A DNA stretch of 10,735 nucleotides from JAWODU01 sp046483125 (GTDB taxonomy: Bacteria; Verrucomicrobiota; Kiritimatiellia; UBA8416; JAWODU01), in contig JAWODU010000018.1 of the NCBI GenBank assembly GCA_046483125.1, forward strand, positions 1 to 10,735, read 5' to 3'. Below the pieces are notes generated by a model, which saw only the letters and a program-made list of their open reading frames with translations, did not search any database and was not told the origin of the DNA. Numbering within the stretch: position 1 is the stretch's first letter; each line of letters begins with the position of its first letter. The translations under genes and the position numbers were made by a program. Below, piece after piece: positions 5,985 to 10,735 of the stretch.

Positions 5985-6073
5985 GGGATTTTACAGGAAG
6001 AGCGGGAAGAGCGGGAAGTTTCAGCCGAAGAGCCTCCTCCTTTCCGTTCTTACCGAACTTTCTGTAAATCTCC
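5985..6073 (-). repeat. Structured intergenic repeat, copy C (diverged; 9-nt units in both arms)
   Basis: On the minus strand this reads left arm, 21-nt loop, then two identical CTTCCCGCT units, CTTCCTGTA, and the tail AAATCCC. The other arm, read on the plus strand (6040-6073), also breaks into three 9-nt units (CTTTCCGTT, CTTACCGAA, CTTTCTGTA) plus AATCTCC. The two 34-nt arms (5985-6018 and 6040-6073) are imperfect inverted repeats, identical at roughly 25 of 34 positions in register. The element starts 12 nt after the stop of the DUF2723/TPR gene, in its sense orientation. Its units differ from copies A and B, but the 3 x 9 plus AAATC(T)CC plan is the same. The assignment to the same family is inference. 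Confidence 0.55.
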
Positions 6074-6085
6074 TGTTTGCGGCCC

Positions 6086-9000
6086 TCACGTTCCTTCTTC
6101 AATCAATTCCTTCACCCGTTCGTATTCCTCAAGCGACGACCCCGAAAGCCGGTCTTTCCGGGCTTCAACGGTTTCCAGCATTTCCCTCGCCTCGCTGATG
6201 TTGTCCCTGAGAAAATGCAGTTCCGCCATGTGTATGTGGGCGTTTAGGCTTTCCGGGGCGAGGGATAGCGCCCGGCCTATGGCATTTTCCCCCGCTCCAA
6301 TTTTCCCCCGGGCCGCCAGAATCGCTCCAAGCGTGTCCCATGCCTCGGCCAGCTCGGGCGCGAGTTGGGTGGCTTCCTCTGCCAGAGCTTCGGCTTCCTC
6401 AAATTGCTTCTTCGTTTTTAACAGCCACGCCAGGTCGTTCAAAGCCCCCGGAGCGCGTCGACTGCGAAGGCTTTTTCTCAACCATTCCTCTGCTGAAACG
6501 GTTTTGCCCTCTTCCATGGCCGTGGAACCCATTACGTAACAAGCGAGCGCGTTGCCCCCGTCCCGGGCAAGGATCTGTCTGGCCCGCGCCAGGGCATCGG
6601 ACTTCCGGCCGAGGACTATGTCAAGTTGAAGCAGTTTCTCGAAAAGCCAGAAATTCTCGCCGAAGTAGCGTACGGCCTGCTCCAGTTTCCTGCGCGCGCT
6701 CTCGAATTCGTTGTTCTTCAAATTTTGTTGCGCCTTTACGGCAAGCGCGTAGCCGGTACCTCCCTCAGTTTTTTCGAGTTCCATTATTGCCTTCTGCAGG
6801 GCCGGTGAATCGTTTTTGTCCAACGCAATCTGAGCGAGTATAAGCCAGGTGTCGGCGCTTGCTGTCCCTGCATCGACAAGGGTGGAAAGCAGAGCTTCAG
6901 CTTCGTCAGGTTTGCCTTCAAGAAACCGGATAAAGGCACGCTGGGTTTTTATTCTTTCTCTCGACCCGCCTTGCTCTTCTGCTTTTTCAAGAAGTTCCAA
7001 TGCCCGCTCTAAATCGGCTTTGCGCACGGCAACACGCACCAATCCCAGGAGTGCTTCCACATTTCCCGGGTCGGCTTCCAGCATCTCAAGATACAGATCT
7101 TCGCTCTCTTTGGAGCGCTTCCGGCTGAGATAGAGATTTGCCAGGGAATGTTTTAACCCGCCGGCCGCTCTGCCTTGAAAACGTGCCGCAGCTCTCTCAA
7201 GTCCCGACAGGGCCAGCCCGGTTTGCCCGGACCGTGCCCACGTCCAGCCCAATGCTTGAAAAAAATCCGGTGAACGGACCTGGCCGTAACGATAGGAAAG
7301 ACTCCAGATATGGGGGCGCCCCTTGATTTCTGGGACGTGGTCTTCAACGTCGGCCTTTATCTTTTCAGCATTCGGGACCGGGTATCCGTTCTCCACCATC
7401 GTGTATTGATTCAAAGCGGCGCTCAGATTGTCCGGCGACATCTCTCTTGCTCTCGCATAGGCCTTCCATGCATGGTCTGCGTAATTGTTGTCCTGCATGG
7501 CAACGCCCAGGTTATTAGCCACCATGCTCATATGCCTGAGTATCCGGTCCGCAAGATTCTTCAATGGTCCGTGACTGCCGGATATTTCCTTGAGACGCGG
7601 AGAAAATCCGTCCCAGAAGGTTTCATGCTCTTTGAACACCTTCTGCCAGTCCAGCTCTTCGGGATTGTCATGCCCAAAAAACACCGTCCTGCAGGGAACG
7701 GACAAATAACCCGCGGCAGTCCACAAATCGGGCAAAACCCTTACGGCAGCATGCCCGGCGATGCCGGCGTCTTCCTCGAACCAGGACCTGAGCATGGGAA
7801 TCATTCCTACCTGAGCCAGGTTTCTCATTTCCTGGTCTTCAAACATGGATGCCGCATACTTCATGTAAGTCTCGTTGCCTCCGGCGGCCACGTTGAGAAT
7901 CCTTAGTGTTTTTCCCTGTTCATGGGCGGCCAGGAGAAGGTTGGCATCCAGCATACCGCCGGTTATCAGCCATTGCTCGCCGTTGCCGGCGGTGCTATCG
8001 GGAAGACAAGGCCGGTTCCAGAGGGAATCAACTACTTCTCTCGCGTAACGGTTTATAACTCCAGCAGGCCTCGCATCCGCCTCCGGGTAGTTCCTGAATG
8101 GAACAACACACGCCAGAACAAGCAGAGGCGTTATCAGTATGGCTCCGAGGTGGTTTCTCAACCAAACCTTTACGCCCTCTTCCGCGTCCTGCCACCACGC
8201 GCGGGGCAGAAGATACCAGTACGCGACCAGGTAACCGAAAACCATAGCTGTAAGGACATAGGGAGTCACCAGAAGTCGTGAAAAACCCAGCATTCCCCAC
8301 GGTGTTATGGGAGCATTCAGCATAACTACAACAACAGCCAGAGTCATCACGGCATGCAGGACATAGAACCCCCAGTCTCTTTCCTCGTTCAGCCCTCGCT
8401 TTGCTACTGCAAGGCATGCGAGCCACGGCACCACCGTGGTAAACAGAACAAGGAGCCATCCGTGACGAGGGAGACTCCTGGTCAGGAGGAAATACTGGTC
8501 GCGCCACATGTACCATATAATCTGCCGGAAGCCGTCGTACTCCCTGATTTCATAGCCGGTCGTGCCGTAGAATATCCACGCGGCCGCGAGATAAAGGGAA
8601 AGCCCCAGGAGGGTACACGCAGAGACACCGAGAACAGGCAAAGGCCTCAGATGGCCGTTACGCCAGAGCATGAGAACAAAGAAGACCATCGCAAGGGGAG
8701 CGAACGCTATGAACGTAGCGAATTCAACAATTCCCGCACAGAATACAAACGCGAAGAGACATCCCCAGACTATTCTTTCACTCCGGACATATTTCAGAAG
8801 AAGCCACGCGGCAAACAAAAGCAGAAGCACGTGAAACGAAGCCGGATGCGCGCGGTTCGAAATAATCCAGAAAGGAGTGGAAAAGGCGAGGGAAAGCATT
8901 GAACCAATGCCGGCCCAAACACTGGCGGCATGCAGGCCATCTGTAGGCCCCGAGCCAGTTACGATTAAACCATCTATAGTCCGGTACATTACAAAGGCGA

Positions 9001-9283
9001 GGACGTAAAGAAGTAATGCTCCGCAGAGTGCAGAGGTAGAATTAAGCAGAAAGGAAATCGGAAGGGGCAGAATTGCGGAAAAGAAGCCGTTCAAAAGACG
9101 CCAAAGAGGGTATGCGGGAGTTAGAAACGGCAATTCTCCGCATACCTGGGCAATGTTTTGTGCAGACATTCCGGGATGAGGGCCGTTGGCCATTGTAGAT
9201 ACATATATAGCCAAGGCAAGAATAGCGAGAGAGCCGGCAAGAAGCATCCCTGCGTTTCGTGTAAAAAAATCTTTTTTGATCAA
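6086..9283 (-). CDS. DUF2723-like GT-C membrane protein with C-terminal TPR repeats (putative O-glycosyltransferase)
   Basis: This 1065-residue protein has a hydrophobic N-terminal part (about 12-395) with roughly ten membrane segments. The first loop, NGPHPGMSAQ...LTPAYPLWRLL, and the following LP-rich helices match the layout of DUF2723/TMEM260-like GT-C proteins. Human TMEM260 of this group is a protein O-mannosyltransferase. An extracytoplasmic linker (about 400-580) leads to about ten TPR-type helix pairs (about 590-1050), the clearest being QFEEAEALAEEATQLAPELAEAWDTLGAILAARGKIGAGENAIGRALSLAP-like units. TPRs probably recruit acceptor proteins. Where DUF2723 proteins usually show an acidic DSGE-type motif before the P-G-x-PLW stretch, this one aligns as MSAQ, so catalysis is uncertain. 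The start is TTG at 9283, supported by GGAG 6 nt upstream. The TPR half resembles PEP-CTERM-locus TPR proteins in general style only. Confidence 0.8.
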   Translation of the reverse strand: MIKKDFFTRNAGMLLAGSLAILALAIYVSTMANGPHPGMSAQNIAQVCGELPFLTPAYPLWRLLNGFFSAILPLPISFLLNSTSALCGALLLYVLAFVMYRTIDGLIVTGSGPTDGLHAASVWAGIGSMLSLAFSTPFWIISNRAHPASFHVLLLLFAAWLLLKYVRSERIVWGCLFAFVFCAGIVEFATFIAFAPLAMVFFVLMLWRNGHLRPLPVLGVSACTLLGLSLYLAAAWIFYGTTGYEIREYDGFRQIIWYMWRDQYFLLTRSLPRHGWLLVLFTTVVPWLACLAVAKRGLNEERDWGFYVLHAVMTLAVVVVMLNAPITPWGMLGFSRLLVTPYVLTAMVFGYLVAYWYLLPRAWWQDAEEGVKVWLRNHLGAILITPLLVLACVVPFRNYPEADARPAGVINRYAREVVDSLWNRPCLPDSTAGNGEQWLITGGMLDANLLLAAHEQGKTLRILNVAAGGNETYMKYAASMFEDQEMRNLAQVGMIPMLRSWFEEDAGIAGHAAVRVLPDLWTAAGYLSVPCRTVFFGHDNPEELDWQKVFKEHETFWDGFSPRLKEISGSHGPLKNLADRILRHMSMVANNLGVAMQDNNYADHAWKAYARAREMSPDNLSAALNQYTMVENGYPVPNAEKIKADVEDHVPEIKGRPHIWSLSYRYGQVRSPDFFQALGWTWARSGQTGLALSGLERAAARFQGRAAGGLKHSLANLYLSRKRSKESEDLYLEMLEADPGNVEALLGLVRVAVRKADLERALELLEKAEEQGGSRERIKTQRAFIRFLEGKPDEAEALLSTLVDAGTASADTWLILAQIALDKNDSPALQKAIMELEKTEGGTGYALAVKAQQNLKNNEFESARRKLEQAVRYFGENFWLFEKLLQLDIVLGRKSDALARARQILARDGGNALACYVMGSTAMEEGKTVSAEEWLRKSLRSRRAPGALNDLAWLLKTKKQFEEAEALAEEATQLAPELAEAWDTLGAILAARGKIGAGENAIGRALSLAPESLNAHIHMAELHFLRDNISEAREMLETVEARKDRLSGSSLEEYERVKELIEEGT

Positions 9284-9289
9284 AGGATG

Positions 9290-9293
9290 CTCC
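9290..9293 (-). promoter_or_regulatory. Ribosome binding site supporting a TTG start
   Basis: On the minus strand GGAG is followed by 6 nt (CATCCT) and then TTG at 9283-9281. This placement makes TTG the likely start of the large membrane protein and keeps the short basic N-terminus (MIKKDFFTRN) before the first membrane helix. Confidence 0.6.
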
Positions 9294-9300
9294 AGATATG

Positions 9301-9332
9301 AAAAACCCCGATCACCTTAGGGTTCTCGGGGT
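9301..9332 (-). terminator. Rho-independent terminator of the TIGR02597 / PEP-CTERM cassette
   Basis: Read on the minus strand, ACCCCGA and TCGGGGT pair perfectly over 7 bp (9332-9326 with 9311-9305). An inner 3-bp ACC/GGT stem closes a 4-nt loop, separated from the outer stem by small 2-nt internal loops. The stem is followed by a run of five T (9305-9301; the first T is also the last stem base). It lies 27 nt after the stop of the PEP-CTERM gene and just before the start of the DUF2723/TPR gene, so it separates the two transcription units. Confidence 0.88.
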
Positions 9333-9358
9333 CTCAAGTGCGTGTTAACTTCTTTGGG

Positions 9359-9916
9359 TTATTGAGCTACTGGTTGTTTCTTGCTCCTTAACTTGCGTCG
9401 CCCCGCGATTACCAGAAGACCTATTCCAAACAAACCAACAGTTCCGGGTTCAGGAATCACCTTCCAGTCTCCTGAAGCCACAGTACCAACATTATAATTT
9501 ACAGACCCAGGCGGCGCTGGCGTCGTGCTCCAGCTTAAAGTTGTTGCACCTGTATCTGCGTACCAGCCTGTATCAGGCGTGTTACTATCCCAGATTCGTG
9601 TATAAATCGGTACCCCGTTGATACCTAGCGTTGTGCCGTCGGATCCCGTGTCAAAGAAAGTGCCTGCAGGGCCAGCGGCACTCCAGGCAGTACCCGGGGC
9701 AGTATAGAGTACCGCATCGTCTGAAGTTCTACATAGTTGGATAGCCCAGTCGGCAGATGTGGGGACAGCAACGCCCGATCTGTCAAAGATGTCGGGATCT
9801 CCGCTGCCCGTAAAAGCGTAATTCGAACCCCACCAAATTTGAGGATCTCCGAGCGAAGCTAGACTTGTTGCTAAGAATAGCAAGAAACCGAGTATTATTG
9901 CCTTGTTACGAAGCAT
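9359..9916 (-). CDS. Small PEP-CTERM sorting-domain protein
   Basis: This 185-residue exported protein has an N-terminal signal peptide (MLRNKAIILGFLLFLATSLAS, cleavage around residues 21-23). The Gly/Asp/Thr-rich middle contains aromatic strands (IWWGSNYAFTGSG, YTRIWDSNTPDTGWYADTG), and the protein ends in a classic PEP-CTERM tail. PEP is at 155-157, a hydrophobic stretch VGLFGIGLLVIAG follows, and then the basic cluster RRKLRSKK. PEP-CTERM tails are recognised by exosortases, which process proteins at the inner membrane for release or surface display. No exosortase gene is in the window. The ATG at 9916 is chosen over a GTG five codons earlier because AAAGGAG sits 5 nt upstream of the ATG and would otherwise be translated. 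The gene follows the TIGR02597-like gene by 18 nt, so the two form an operon. The ligand or role is unknown. Confidence 0.9.
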   Translation of the reverse strand: MLRNKAIILGFLLFLATSLASLGDPQIWWGSNYAFTGSGDPDIFDRSGVAVPTSADWAIQLCRTSDDAVLYTAPGTAWSAAGPAGTFFDTGSDGTTLGINGVPIYTRIWDSNTPDTGWYADTGATTLSWSTTPAPPGSVNYNVGTVASGDWKVIPEPGTVGLFGIGLLVIAGRRKLRSKKQPVAQ

Positions 9917-9921
9917 TGGTT

Positions 9922-9928
9922 CTCCTTT
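9922..9928 (-). promoter_or_regulatory. Ribosome binding site that sets the PEP-CTERM gene start
   Basis: AAAGGAG on the minus strand, followed by 5 nt (AACCA) and ATG at 9916. It places translation start at the ATG and not at the upstream GTG (9931), which would encode the Shine-Dalgarno itself. Confidence 0.8.
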
Positions 9929-9934
9929 CACTGG

Positions 9935-10699
9935 CTAGTCAATGCTGAACGGTCTGACAAATTCGTTTGTATACAAGCTCTTGGCTTCATACCAGGCTCC
10001 ACAACCAACGCCGATAATAGCATTCGAAGCGAGATTAAACGTACTTGAGTCATACCATTTATCATCGGATTTCAAGAAGTAAGTGTCGTACTGCGTACCG
10101 TCCCAGATGTGAATAACGTCTGCAAGTGTGGGAAGGTTTCCTGCGGTAGCACCCTCAGCAATCCAGTCAACATTTGTGCTATTGATGTCCAAAGGAGTAG
10201 CGTACGGATGAGTAAACTGCGAGAGACCTGTGGGAATGTCACGAAGCGAACTAGCACCACAGTCAACTGCCCCGCTGATTACAATTTGGTTTGTGTCCGA
10301 TGCTCCCGATGGGGATTGCAACCAGAATGCATCACCTGTTTCTATAGGAAAATTCGTCACAGTTGTCATATCGTCGGTCAGGTAAAAATTGCCGTCAGAT
10401 TTCTGATAAACAGTCACGTACTCAACGGCCTCAGCATCCCAATAATGTACGACGTCAGCCAAGGTGGGCAACGTTGCTTGCCTAAGCTGGTTAGTTCCCA
10501 GCAAATCCTTAAGCATCACAGGCCCTGCCGTAGCAACGTCTTCAAAATTGAACCCTACGAGTAGAAGCGAGTTCGATGGGCCAAGGTTTAACCGCGTATA
10601 ACCCACGATGTTCACACTCGTAACTTCATTTGTGGCCGCGGGGGCCGCCATACAAAGCAGAAAAGCCCAGATTAGCAGAATTGCAGATATACGTTTCAT
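9935..10699 (-). CDS. TIGR02597-like exported protein with an internal duplication
   Basis: This 254-residue protein starts with a signal peptide (MKRISAILLIWAFLLCMAAPAA, cleavage near 21-22). It continues with NEVTSVNIVGYTRLNL, an opening I associate with a PVC-bacterial family of secreted proteins (TIGR02597-like). Two halves repeat at an offset of 112 residues: LPTLADVVHYWD (77-88) and LPTLADVIHIWD (189-200). Each is followed by a Tyr-rich strand with KSD (100-102 and 210-212), then a Gly-Asp/Gly-Cys-x-Ala-Phe/Trp strand (122-127 and 232-237). The duplication suggests a two-module beta structure. The ATG at 10699 has GGAG 7 nt upstream. The gene is directly upstream of the PEP-CTERM gene (18 nt gap) and shares its terminator. 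It lacks its own PEP-CTERM or membrane anchor, so it may be released or held by its neighbour. Function is unknown. Confidence 0.82.
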   Translation of the reverse strand: MKRISAILLIWAFLLCMAAPAATNEVTSVNIVGYTRLNLGPSNSLLLVGFNFEDVATAGPVMLKDLLGTNQLRQATLPTLADVVHYWDAEAVEYVTVYQKSDGNFYLTDDMTTVTNFPIETGDAFWLQSPSGASDTNQIVISGAVDCGASSLRDIPTGLSQFTHPYATPLDINSTNVDWIAEGATAGNLPTLADVIHIWDGTQYDTYFLKSDDKWYDSSTFNLASNAIIGVGCGAWYEAKSLYTNEFVRPFSID

Positions 10700-10735
10700 G
10701 GAGCGTCTCCTGGTTATAAATTCCCTCTTAAACCG

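Noticed and set aside
7310..8902. Plus-strand open frames opposite the DUF2723/TPR gene
   Set aside because: They are shadows of the 1065-aa gene. Their composition is low-complexity Arg/Lys/Pro and they show no domain features.
10700..10735. TATAAC as a -10 box for the TIGR02597-like gene
   Set aside because: It lies so close to the ATG that the transcript would start at or after the ribosome binding site; the true promoter is probably beyond the window.

Overview
The window looks like a chromosomal stretch from a bacterium of the PVC superphylum, most likely Kiritimatiellota or a close relative such as Lentisphaerota. The evidence is a short PEP-CTERM protein paired with a TIGR02597-like exported protein, a eukaryote-like UDP-N-acetylhexosamine pyrophosphorylase, a carboxynorspermidine decarboxylase, and a giant membrane protein that joins a DUF2723-like GT-C part to TPR repeats. 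The phylum is inferred from this combination. No rRNA, complete tRNA, CRISPR array, transposase or integrase is visible.

Layout: (1) 1-1095 (+), the 3' part of a gene encoding ankyrin repeats fused to a formylglycine-generating-enzyme-like (C-type-lectin-fold) domain that lacks the catalytic cysteine pair. (2) 1096-1348, a gene-free stretch holding a structured repeat, a tRNA 3'-end fragment ending in CCA, and a cluster of TACAACA/TGTTGTA half-sites. (3) 1349-2366 (+), an XRE-type helix-turn-helix regulator followed by an ImmA/IrrE-like zinc metallopeptidase. (4) 2431-9283 (-), four housekeeping-type genes in one orientation, separated by gaps of 94-176 nt. In transcription order they are the DUF2723/TPR membrane protein, an RsuA/RluB-family pseudouridine synthase, the UAP1-like pyrophosphorylase and NspC. 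(5) 9359-10699 (-), a TIGR02597-like secreted protein and a PEP-CTERM protein in a tight pair, closed by a rho-independent terminator at 9301-9332. By eye, this last cassette is lower in GC than the preceding genes.

The most unusual signal is non-coding. Three intergenic elements (1133-1197, 5084-5161, 5985-6073) share one architecture: a left arm, a spacer, three 9-nt units of the GATCCTGNN type, and a tail resembling AAAATCTCC that pairs back to the left arm. Each lies 12-77 nt downstream of a stop codon, in sense orientation to that gene, so they may act as 3'-UTR elements or be a family of small non-autonomous repeats. One of them abuts the tRNA fragment.

Working links: UAP1-like makes UDP-GlcNAc-type sugar donors, the DUF2723/TPR protein may transfer a lipid-linked sugar to exported proteins, and the PEP-CTERM and TIGR02597 proteins are cell-envelope or exported products. 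This envelope theme is inference. NspC belongs to polyamine synthesis and the pseudouridine synthase to rRNA maturation. The XRE-ImmA pair looks like a self-regulated switch acquired with, or left by, a mobile element.
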